Origin: a virus
Direction: 5' to 3' (one strand)
IMG/VR virus record: IMGVR_UViG_3300025395_000011
Span: 1-48,816 of that record
Length of the DNA stretch: 48,816 nt
Part shown: positions 6,080 through 12,342 of the stretch, one piece after another
Numbering within the stretch: the stretch's first letter is position 1
Layout: each line of letters starts with the position of its first letter
Position numbers and translations under genes: made by a program
Notes under the pieces: generated by a model
The model's database searches: none
What the model saw: only the letters and a program-made list of their open reading frames with translations
Told to the model about the DNA's origin: nothing

Positions 6080-6913
6080 ATGAACGATATGTCTTACAAC
6101 CAGAACCGATTTGCTACAGATACGGCTATTCGCTTGCCAAGCGCAACCTACGCGGAGTGTCCGCACAATAGCCGGACAGATAAATTCCGTCATATCCCGA
6201 CTTTTGAGATTGTGGACATTATGAAAAACGCGGGCTTCGTTCCAGTCCGCGCAAGCGCAAGAAACGTTCGCAATCCGGACAAGCAAGGTTTTCAAAAGCA
6301 CGTTATCCGCTTTCGTCGTGAACAAGACGCGGATTTACGTCTGGCAAGAGTAGGGGAAACGGTTTCGGAGATTGCATTGCTAAATGCTCATGACGGAACA
6401 AGCGGACTAAACCTTATACCCGCCTTAATGCGTTTAGCGTGTTTAAATGGTTTAGTGATACAGGATGAAACCCTTGGCAAAATCTCAATTCCGCACCGTG
6501 GCGCTAATATCGCGGATCGGATTATTGAAGGTTCATATTCTGTGATTGAGCGGGCGGATCAAGGTGCGATTGCAGCGATTGAGTGGTCAAAGGTTAACCT
6601 ATCCCCTGAAAAAGCGCTTGAATTTGCGGATCGGGCGCTTTCGATTAAATATGTTACCAAGGCGGGAGAAAATCGCGACGACATTTGTCCGATTGAACCG
6701 CTTCACTTGCTACGTCCGCGTCGATATGGCGACAATGGCGCTGATTTATGGAAGACGTTCAATCGCGTTCAAGAGAATTTAATCAAAGGCGGACAAGGCG
6801 GACGGATCGGCGATAAATTCCGCTCCAGCCGCGCCGTAAAGAGCGCTGAAAAAGATATCACGCTAAACGCTGCGCTATGGGGCTTGGCGAAAGAATATGC
6901 TTTAGCCGCTTAA
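6080..6913 (+). CDS. DUF932 domain protein
   Basis: The 277-residue product shows the DUF932 pattern: GFVPVRASARNVRNPDKQGF, KHVIRFRRE, ETVSEIALLNAHDGTSG and then LMRLACLNGLVIQDE. DUF932 proteins occur on many phages and plasmids, and their biochemical role is not settled. The C-terminal half here (about 150-277) has RPRRYGDNGADLWKTFNRVQ and GGQGGRIGDKFRSSRAV, also usual for the family. The start at 6080 is fixed by the AAACGGGGGTTT leader three bases upstream. A strong terminator (6941-6963) follows 27 bases after the stop, so it is a single-gene transcript. Confidence 0.88.
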   Translation: MNDMSYNQNRFATDTAIRLPSATYAECPHNSRTDKFRHIPTFEIVDIMKNAGFVPVRASARNVRNPDKQGFQKHVIRFRREQDADLRLARVGETVSEIALLNAHDGTSGLNLIPALMRLACLNGLVIQDETLGKISIPHRGANIADRIIEGSYSVIERADQGAIAAIEWSKVNLSPEKALEFADRALSIKYVTKAGENRDDICPIEPLHLLRPRRYGDNGADLWKTFNRVQENLIKGGQGGRIGDKFRSSRAVKSAEKDITLNAALWGLAKEYALAA

Positions 6914-6940
6914 AGCGGGGGATAAAATAAATTGAGATTA

Positions 6941-6963
6941 GGGGGGAATTTCCCCCCTTTTTT
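6941..6963 (+). terminator. Rho-independent terminator after DUF932 gene
   Basis: GGGGGG-AATTT-CCCCCC followed by TTTTTT (6958-6963). The perfect G/C stem and T-run make this a strong terminator. Confidence 0.9.
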
Positions 6964-6964
6964 A

Positions 6965-6993
6965 TTGAATTGTTAATCAAATCAATTTATTCT
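6965..6993 (+). promoter_or_regulatory. Probable sigma70 promoter for gene at 7040
   Basis: TTGAAT (6965-6970), a 17-base spacer and TATTCT (6988-6993) match the -35 and -10 consensus at four of six positions each with ideal spacing. The predicted start, near 7000, falls exactly at the first base of the GTCGGA-ATGA-TCCGAC hairpin, which would put that hairpin at the 5-prime end of the transcript. Confidence 0.5.
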
Positions 6994-7000
6994 CTTTCTT

Positions 7001-7036
7001 GTCGGAATGATCCGACGATATCAGAAACGGGGGTTT
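7001..7036 (+). promoter_or_regulatory. Shared leader and hairpin before gene at 7040
   Basis: GTCGGA-ATGA-TCCGAC (7001-7016) is a perfect 6-bp inverted repeat with a 4-base loop. Eight bases later AAACGGGGGTTT (7025-7036) sits three bases before the ATG. This is the third copy of the leader also found before the GP88 and DUF932 genes. Confidence 0.6.
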
Positions 7037-7039
7037 CTT

Positions 7040-7312
7040 ATGAATAACGCAATTGAATTGCTACAGTCTGAATTGAGCGCCGTAATTGCTTTAAATGCAA
7101 AGCTTGAAGCTAAGATAGCCGCCTTGGTATGGAAGGCGGACGATTGCGGCGATATAGTCCGCGCCTATCGCTTTAAGTTTAACAATAAGCGGGGACTTGT
7201 TGAAGTGTATACAAATAAGACGCGGCTATTTTATGCGGGTAAAGAATATGCTCCGGAACAAGCGCCGTCTGACATGATAGCCGCTGCGATACAAGCTGAT
7301 CCGGAATTTTAG
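7040..7312 (+). CDS. Hypothetical 90-residue protein
   Basis: The start at 7040 is chosen because of the leader AAACGGGGGTTT three bases before it. An in-frame ATG at 7007 lies in the hairpin and has no ribosome site. The product opens with a helix MNNAIELLQSELSAVIAL-NAKLEAKIAALV, likely a short coiled coil, followed by a small beta-rich part (YRFKFNNKRGLVEVYTNKTR). No family is recognised. It has its own promoter and terminator and shares its leader with the GP88 and DUF932 genes, which suggests joint regulation. Confidence 0.7.
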   Translation: MNNAIELLQSELSAVIALNAKLEAKIAALVWKADDCGDIVRAYRFKFNNKRGLVEVYTNKTRLFYAGKEYAPEQAPSDMIAAAIQADPEF

Positions 7313-7369
7313 GGTCCGCAATGGCTTAAGGCGGCCATATAGTAAGACAAGAATATAAGGGGATTTAGG

Positions 7370-7397
7370 GGGGAGATTGTATCTCCCCTTTTCTTTT
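7370..7397 (+). terminator. Rho-independent terminator
   Basis: GGGGAGAT-TGT-ATCTCCCC (7370-7388) is a perfect 8-bp stem followed by TTTTCTTTT. It ends the transcript of the gene at 7040. Confidence 0.88.
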
Positions 7398-7501
7398 ATC
7401 TGATAGCAGGGGAATTGAGGCGCTGATAGCAATAGGCTGAAATATAAGGCAGAAAGCCCTTTTCTTCTTACAGGGGTAGGGGTCTGCCGTGATGATACAA
7501 A

Positions 7502-7609
7502 ATGCTAATCACTGGCACGCTTCCGTGGTGTGCAATTTGTATAAGTAGTGAGCCGTCAAGGATCATTTATGCTAATCAGTGAAGTAAGCAATAATGCTAA
7601 TCAGTGAAG
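7502..7609 (+). repeat. ATGCTAATCAGTGAAG boxes
   Basis: Two identical 16-base copies of ATGCTAATCAGTGAAG lie at 7569-7584 and 7594-7609 (25 bases apart, start to start). A third, ATGCTAATCACTGG, is at 7502-7515. Related GCTTATCAGT boxes occur in inverted orientation at 5858 and 5930. The spacing and repetition suggest protein binding sites. Confidence 0.6.
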
Positions 7610-7636
7610 CGCGTCATGGTTCAGCTTGGCGCGTGT

Positions 7637-7684
7637 CTGGCAAGATAAAGCGCGGCATGGTGCGGCGCGTGCGATGGATGCCAG
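7637..7684 (+). other. GC-rich nested inverted repeat
   Basis: CTGGCA (7637-7642) pairs with TGCCAG (7679-7684), and inside it CGCG (7651-7654) pairs with CGCG (7666-7669). Together they could form a two-step stem-loop in RNA. No T-run follows, so it is not a terminator. Weak evidence on its own. Confidence 0.3.
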
Positions 7685-7962
7685 CCGCCCGCAATGGTCA
7701 GCCTCTATGCTATAGGCGGCACTGATAGGGTAAGAGACGGAACGGGCTTGGTGCGCGCTCTGTGAGGCACCGCGACCGTATAGGATAGGGCACAAAGAAA
7801 GGCCTTTGCAAAATCAGACAAACGACCCCCGACCCCCCCTTTTCATAGGGATAGGGGGTGGAAAAGGGACCCCCCATACCCCCAGAGAATCTTAATTTCT
7901 CACTGATTCTCACTTCCGCAAATCACTCAACCCCCCACCCCTTTTTGGGACCCCCCAGTACA

Positions 7963-7996
7963 AAAACAAAAAAACCGCCAGAGTTTCCCCTGACGG
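7963..7996 (-). terminator. Terminator for the minus-strand gene at 8235
   Basis: On the minus strand CCGTCAG (7996-7990) pairs with CTGGCGG (7981-7975) with one G-U, and is followed by an uninterrupted T-run of seven plus TTTTT after a G. It lies about 240 bases downstream of the minus-strand gene. Confidence 0.75.
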
Positions 7997-8153
7997 CTTT
8001 CTTTTGAGATCCGCCGACCGCGACGCATACACGGTCCATTGCTCTCTATTGGCGGCTATGCTTTACGGGTGGTAGACTTGACGCTGTTCTGCTTCGTTCT
8101 ACCTAAGACGTGGAAACAGCAAAAACACGCCGCCCCGTAAACTGTATACGTAT

Positions 8154-8192
8154 ATTAACGTCTGACCTTACATCCAGATACAGTACGTTAAT
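8154..8192. repeat. Inverted repeat ATTAACGT / ACGTTAAT
   Basis: ATTAACGT at 8154-8161 and its exact reverse complement ACGTTAAT at 8185-8192 are separated by 23 bases, in an AT-rich patch that also has GTATAC and TACGTA palindromes. It could be an operator or a transcript hairpin. Function unknown. Confidence 0.4.
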
Positions 8193-8234
8193 TAAGCTTG
8201 AGTACTATATATGGCGGCAATAAAAAATTGTCAA

Positions 8235-8471
8235 CTAACCGCAGACCATACCGCAGTAGCCCAGCGTATCGCTGTAATGGCCTTCATCTTCCCCGTCTTC
8301 TTTCCAATCGTACTTTGCCCTCCACGCCATGCACTTTGATGCAATGCATGCGCGGCCAGCTTCCAGCCCATCATAGATAAGAACGCGGTTATTCATACCG
8401 CCACCTACTGACATTGGGCATACTTTCTTGGCGGCCTCTAATTCCGTAATGTAGTGCGGAGCATTAGACAT
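8235..8471 (-). CDS. Four-cysteine small phage protein, second copy
   Basis: This 78-residue protein repeats the layout of the gene at 157-402: VCPMS near residue 17, then ACIASKCMAWR, then GYCGMVCG at the end, with an additional cysteine at the C-terminus. Sequence outside the signature differs strongly, so the two are old paralogues or separate acquisitions, not a recent duplication. The start at 8471 follows TTGGGGGAAAAGC on the minus strand. It is isolated, divergent from the phosphoesterase gene and followed by its own terminator. Function unknown, probably metal-binding. Confidence 0.8.
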   Translation of the reverse strand: MSNAPHYITELEAAKKVCPMSVGGGMNNRVLIYDGLEAGRACIASKCMAWRAKYDWKEDGEDEGHYSDTLGYCGMVCG

Positions 8472-8547
8472 TGCTTTTCCCCCAATTAGTGGTAATAAAA
8501 GTTACATAGTTTCAAGGCATTATACTTTAAACAATGGGGAAAATCAA

Positions 8548-9486
8548 ATGCCGACACCTAAACTGTCTGTGGAAGTTTTAATTGAAACCCTTAAATTATT
8601 AGAAGCGCATAGCCGCCGACCAACCATAGCTGCTAAGGCGGGAAACATATCTCCCAATACATTTAACCATCGCATGAAGATGGCATTTGAGCGATTTCCT
8701 AATGGACTGGATGATGTAAAATTAGAACGCCCAACATCCACTTGGACTTACCCCAGACTTAAAACCATTGAAGCCCCCGACACAAAATGGATCATAGGAT
8801 CTGACCTTCACGTCTGGGATGGTGACCCAACCCTCATTTACAAAGCATTCGTTAAAGTTGCTAAAACTTTAAAGGTTGATGGGATAATCCTTAACGGGGA
8901 CATTATTGACGGGGCGCGAATCAGCCGCCACCCATCCGTTCGGGGTTCCAAAGCCCCTAAAATTGAAAAAGAAATAGACACCGCCAAGAAATGGCTCCGC
9001 CTCCTACCCAATGCCAAATACAAACTGTGGACCCTTGGCAACCATGATATCCGCATAGACAACTACATCGCCGCTAACGCTTCAGAACTGGATGGGTATA
9101 TCCTATCCCTGCATGAGCATTTTACAGATTGGGATTTTTCCTTTGCGTTTGATATCAACGGAACGGAAATTCGCCACAGGTTTAGGGGCGGCATCCATGC
9201 GGGCTGGAACAATGCTTTACATGGTGGGATAAGTATCGTTACGGGTCACACCCATCAGCTTCAGGTCACCGCCATGCGGGATCGGAAAGGTTCGCGGTGG
9301 GGTGTGGAGACTGGGATGATGGCGGACCCCACTGGCCCGCAGTTTCAGTATTCAGAAGGAACCCCGTCCCGGTCGCAGCAAGGGTTCGCGGTTATTTCGT
9401 TCGATGAAGACGGAACAATGTTTCCGCCGGAACTGTGCGAAATGATTAATGGCCGCCCCGTGTTTAGGGGCGACCACGTATTTTGA
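8548..9486 (+). CDS. Calcineurin-like metallophosphoesterase with N-terminal HTH
   Basis: The 312-residue protein carries the metallophosphoesterase signature in order: GSDLHVWD (Asp 86, His 88), LNGDIIDG (Asp 118), GNHD (164-167), GGIHAGW (His 217) and GHTH (233-236), which bind two divalent metals. The first 50 residues look like a helix-turn-helix (RRPTIAAKAGNISPNTFNHR), so it may be guided to DNA. Phage members of this family are often predicted nucleases or phosphatases. The exact substrate cannot be read here. GGGGAAA lies eight bases before ATG 8548. It stands alone on the plus strand between minus-strand genes. Confidence 0.88.
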   Translation: MPTPKLSVEVLIETLKLLEAHSRRPTIAAKAGNISPNTFNHRMKMAFERFPNGLDDVKLERPTSTWTYPRLKTIEAPDTKWIIGSDLHVWDGDPTLIYKAFVKVAKTLKVDGIILNGDIIDGARISRHPSVRGSKAPKIEKEIDTAKKWLRLLPNAKYKLWTLGNHDIRIDNYIAANASELDGYILSLHEHFTDWDFSFAFDINGTEIRHRFRGGIHAGWNNALHGGISIVTGHTHQLQVTAMRDRKGSRWGVETGMMADPTGPQFQYSEGTPSRSQQGFAVISFDEDGTMFPPELCEMINGRPVFRGDHVF

Positions 9487-9498
9487 TTAAGAAAAGGA

Positions 9499-9918
9499 TT
9501 ATTCTTCCTCTTCTTCACCCTCTTCGGAATCATCGCTCTCATCGGGATATTCGTACTCAACTTCAATCTCAACCAGCTTATCCAAACCATCGTCACCCTT
9601 GACAATTTTAAGGACTGGCAACTCAAACGCCGCCGCCATCAGATCAAAATCGTCCGCGACTTCTTGGAAAGTGTTTCCGTATGGGGCGCAACCCTCATCC
9701 GACCAGAACTCAATCTCGCCGTCGTCATCGTAAAAAACTTCACGAATGGTGTAGGAATCTTCACCAAAAATATTACCTTCAGCGGCAAGTTCCATAATAA
9801 CGCGGTAGTTCCAAGACATGTTATTGTTCCCTATGTTGAAAGAATCTGATGATATTGTAAACACTGGGATTTCTCCCAAATTCCATTCAAATGTAACGTT
9901 AGTCGCGGTCAAACCCAT
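9499..9918 (-). CDS. Small acidic protein with SWNYR-type domain
   Basis: The domain starting MSWNYRVIMELAAEGN with YTIREVFYDDDGEIEFW resembles a common family of small phage and bacterial proteins that begin MSYNYRI and have IHEVYYD-DGKI. In that family the natural start would be at 9819. However, a perfect GGAGG lies five bases before an in-frame ATG at 9918, giving 33 more residues, so I choose 9918. The start at 9819 has only AGGGAA. The C-terminus is very acidic (YEYPDESDDSEEGEEEEE). Function unknown. It is transcribed after the gene at 9966. Confidence 0.65.
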   Translation of the reverse strand: MGLTATNVTFEWNLGEIPVFTISSDSFNIGNNNMSWNYRVIMELAAEGNIFGEDSYTIREVFYDDDGEIEFWSDEGCAPYGNTFQEVADDFDLMAAAFELPVLKIVKGDDGLDKLVEIEVEYEYPDESDDSEEGEEEEE

Positions 9919-9965
9919 GAAAACCTCCTATAAAGGGGACAACGCTACACTATACCAGATTTTCA

Positions 9966-10175
9966 TCACTTTGATGACGGGGATTTCTTTTTAAGGGCAA
10001 ATTCTTCGCAAGTGTTATTTTCAAATGTCACCGCCGCCCGTCTAATATCCCTGACAACATCGCCGGAAGAAGGGTTAAAATGATCGTATAGGCGGTCATT
10101 AATAGGGTTCATGCAGTTAAACCCGTTATCCTGAGCGTAAATCCACTTACAATTAACGCAAATCTTCTCTGACAT
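9966..10175 (-). CDS. Small cysteine-motif protein (CVNCKW type)
   Basis: The 69-residue protein opens MSEKICVNCKW, then has a Cys at NCMNP and another in NTCEEF near the end. This four-cysteine spacing (CxxC ... C ... C-x-x-F) is typical of a widespread class of small phage and plasmid proteins that probably bind zinc, and whose function is unknown. GGAGA lies six bases before the start on the minus strand. It is divergent from the terminase genes, so the 72-base gap (10176-10247) probably holds promoters for both directions. Confidence 0.7.
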   Translation of the reverse strand: MSEKICVNCKWIYAQDNGFNCMNPINDRLYDHFNPSSGDVVRDIRRAAVTFENNTCEEFALKKKSPSSK

Positions 10176-10197
10176 TTAACTCTCCTTTTTAAAACAC

Positions 10198-10227
10198 TTG
10201 TATTTTAATCAACTTTTGCGATATAGT
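10198..10227 (+). promoter_or_regulatory. Possible promoter of the packaging operon
   Basis: TTGTAT (10198-10203), an 18-base spacer and TATAGT (10222-10227, five of six matches to TATAAT) lie just before the small terminase gene, and AAAGGAG lies between. The -35 is weak. Confidence 0.4.
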
Positions 10228-10247
10228 AAATACAAAGGAGTAGGAAA

Positions 10248-10748
10248 ATGAAAGCAATTACCAACGCCAACCGTCTTACTCAGAAACCGGATGAGCCTGA
10301 GTACAAGGGGAAGAAGAAAGGCCGCAAACGGAAAATCCCAGACGACGCTATGGTTCGAAAGACCATAATGGGCCTTGCTAAACGGGGTACGACATTGGAT
10401 GAGATCGCGGATATTGTTGGGGTTTCCCGCGCATGGTTGCACCGTGAATACGGGAATGAAATTAAAAACGGGCGGCAAATTGCGAACGCGCTGGTTGTGG
10501 AAAATCTTTACCAGCAAGCAATGAAAGATACCCCATCCTCCATTAATGCGGGGATTTATCTGACCAGATCCCAAATGGGATGGAAAGATAAGCCAGACCA
10601 AACGGACAATCACCGCCCACAAGTTATTTTTGACTTTGGTCAATTATCTTACGAAGAACGCGCATACCTTATTAGTAAGGTTAGGGACAAAATTGGCGGA
10701 CCAAAAATTATAGAAGGTGAAGTTTTTGATGAACTCCCCCAAGAGTAG
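10248..10748 (+). CDS. Terminase small subunit
   Basis: This 166-residue protein has a basic start (KGKKKGRKRKIPDD) and a helix-turn-helix at about 48-75 (TTLDEIADIVGVSRAWLHREY), the DNA-recognition part of small terminases. Then NLYQQAMKDTPSSINAGIYL and RSQMGWKDKP follow, a pattern I associate with small terminase or helix-turn-helix packaging proteins. It should bind the packaging start site and load the motor. The large terminase starts within its last codons (10729), the usual TerS-TerL order. AAAGGAGTAGG precedes the start. Confidence 0.82.
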   Translation: MKAITNANRLTQKPDEPEYKGKKKGRKRKIPDDAMVRKTIMGLAKRGTTLDEIADIVGVSRAWLHREYGNEIKNGRQIANALVVENLYQQAMKDTPSSINAGIYLTRSQMGWKDKPDQTDNHRPQVIFDFGQLSYEERAYLISKVRDKIGGPKIIEGEVFDELPQE

Positions 10749-12339
10749 CACTATTTTACACGCAAAAACATTAGAAGAAGCAATTGAGCAATATCCGGAA
10801 GATGCGGCGCGGGAACTTGAACGCCTCAATTTTGAGGAGAAGATGGTCGATTTTGTTGCGGGGGCGTGGAAATACATTGACCCCAACCCGTATAAATATG
10901 GTTGGCACCTTGAAGCTATCGCGGAACATCTTCAAGCCGTAACCCGTGGAGAGATTCGGCGGCTGGTCATTAACGTCCCGCCCCGCACGTCCAAATCCTC
11001 TATGGTTTCCGTTTGTTTCCCCGCTTGGACATGGGCGCAATCCGATATTGGACCACTCTCTGGTCCACATGTACAGTTCTTATACGCCTCCTACGCGCAA
11101 TCCCTTTCCATCCGCGATTCCATTAAAACCCGCCGCCTATTAGAATCTCCGTGGTACCGACACCATTTTGGAGATAAATTTAAAATTGTATCGGACCAAA
11201 ACACTAAAGTAAGGTTTGACAATGATAAAGGTGGGTACCGCCTTGCAACCTCCGTTGACGGCGCCCTGACGGGTGAAGGTGGATCAATTATTGTGGTGGA
11301 CGATCCCCACAACGCAAATGAAGTTGAATCGGATCTTGTCCGGCAAGGGACGTTGGAATGGTGGGATCAATCCATGTCTACCCGTCTTAACGATCCTAAG
11401 ACTGGCGCGTATGTCGTTATTATGCAGCGGCTACACGAATCGGATCTTACGGGCCATGTTTTATCCAAAGACACGGGAAACTGGGTTCATCTATGCCTCC
11501 CCATGCGGTTTGAACCAGACCGTCGGTGTATCACGCCGTGGTACATTGATAACCGCGAAGAAGGTGATTTGCTGGTCGGGGATCGGTTTGGTGAGGATGA
11601 AGTTGCTTCACTGGAATCCGCCCTTGGCCCCTTTGCCGCCGCTGGTCAATTGCAGCAACGCCCAAAACCTAAAGGCGGCGGTATTATAAAGCGCGATTGG
11701 TGGGTGCTATGGGACGAAACCGTATCGGGGTCAGAAGGGTTACGCAAAAGTGTTTTCCCGCCTTTTGAGTACGTTATCGCCTCATTGGACACCGCTTATA
11801 CCACTAAGCAAGAAAACGATTATAGTGCTATGACCATTTGGGGCGTGTGGACCGACCGCCAAGATAACCAACGGATTATGTTAATATATGCGTGGCAAGA
11901 TCGGTTAGAGTTCCCTCAACTTGTTAAAAAAACAGTAGAATTATGTAATAAGTTTAAAGTTGATAAACTTTTAATTGAATCCAAAGCGGCTGGGCTATCC
12001 GTCGCTCAAGAACTGCGAACGCATTTTGCGCGGGAAAACTGGGGGATTCAATTGGTAGATCCGGGCAGGGGGGACAAAGTTGCGCGTACATACGCGATAC
12101 AACATCTTTTTTCGGACGGGATGATTTATGCCCCCGACATGGAATGGGCGGAAAAGGTCATTGAACAGGCGGAATCGTTCCCTAAATCAAAACACGATGA
12201 CTTAGTGGATAGCATGACGCAAGCACTCTCACACTTGCGTGTTATAGGTTTTGCACGTAAACCAGTAGAAATAGTAGCGGAAAAGACCGAAGGTATGGTA
12301 TATAGGTCTTCAAAGTCATCACAGCTTTACCCGGTGTAA
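10729..12339 (+). CDS. Terminase large subunit (ATPase/nuclease)
   Basis: The 536-residue protein, from ATG 10729, has an ATPase part with Walker A VPPRTSKS (83-90) and Walker B SIIVVDDPHN (Asp 191-192), and a nuclease part with acidic residues in SLDTAY (354), LLIESKAAG (417) and KHDDLVD (490-494). This is the DNA-packaging motor that cuts concatemers and drives DNA through the portal. A GTG at 10717 in the same frame is an alternative start. It overlaps the small terminase by 20 bases, and GAAGGTGAAG serves as ribosome site. Length is normal for the family. Confidence 0.95.
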   Translation: MNSPKSSTILHAKTLEEAIEQYPEDAARELERLNFEEKMVDFVAGAWKYIDPNPYKYGWHLEAIAEHLQAVTRGEIRRLVINVPPRTSKSSMVSVCFPAWTWAQSDIGPLSGPHVQFLYASYAQSLSIRDSIKTRRLLESPWYRHHFGDKFKIVSDQNTKVRFDNDKGGYRLATSVDGALTGEGGSIIVVDDPHNANEVESDLVRQGTLEWWDQSMSTRLNDPKTGAYVVIMQRLHESDLTGHVLSKDTGNWVHLCLPMRFEPDRRCITPWYIDNREEGDLLVGDRFGEDEVASLESALGPFAAAGQLQQRPKPKGGGIIKRDWWVLWDETVSGSEGLRKSVFPPFEYVIASLDTAYTTKQENDYSAMTIWGVWTDRQDNQRIMLIYAWQDRLEFPQLVKKTVELCNKFKVDKLLIESKAAGLSVAQELRTHFARENWGIQLVDPGRGDKVARTYAIQHLFSDGMIYAPDMEWAEKVIEQAESFPKSKHDDLVDSMTQALSHLRVIGFARKPVEIVAEKTEGMVYRSSKSSQLYPV

Positions 12340-12342
12340 CAC

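Larger units (their letters stand above)
7313..8234. other. Long non-coding region, possible origin or regulatory RNA
   Basis: No convincing gene lies in these 922 bases. They hold a plus-strand terminator (7370), three ATGCTAATCA boxes (7502, 7569, 7594), a GC-rich stretch with many GCGCG words (about 7607-7691) that contains nested inverted repeats (CTGGCA at 7637 with TGCCAG at 7679; CGCG at 7651 with CGCG at 7666), C/G-run tracts with GGGACCCCCCA twice (7867-7877, 7948-7958, approximate), a minus-strand terminator (7963) and an 8-bp inverted repeat ATTAACGT/ACGTTAAT (8154, 8185). This density of repeats without coding suggests an origin, a packaging site or a structured RNA. None is proven. 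Confidence 0.5.

Noticed and set aside
7601-7913. Two overlapping minus-strand open frames in the non-coding island
   Set aside because: They are in a GC-rich repeat area with few stops by chance, are low in normal residue use, have no ribosome site and overlap each other.
7313-8234. Possible tRNA or tmRNA in the non-coding island
   Set aside because: I found no TTCGA-type T-arm with matching acceptor stem and CCA-like end on either strand.
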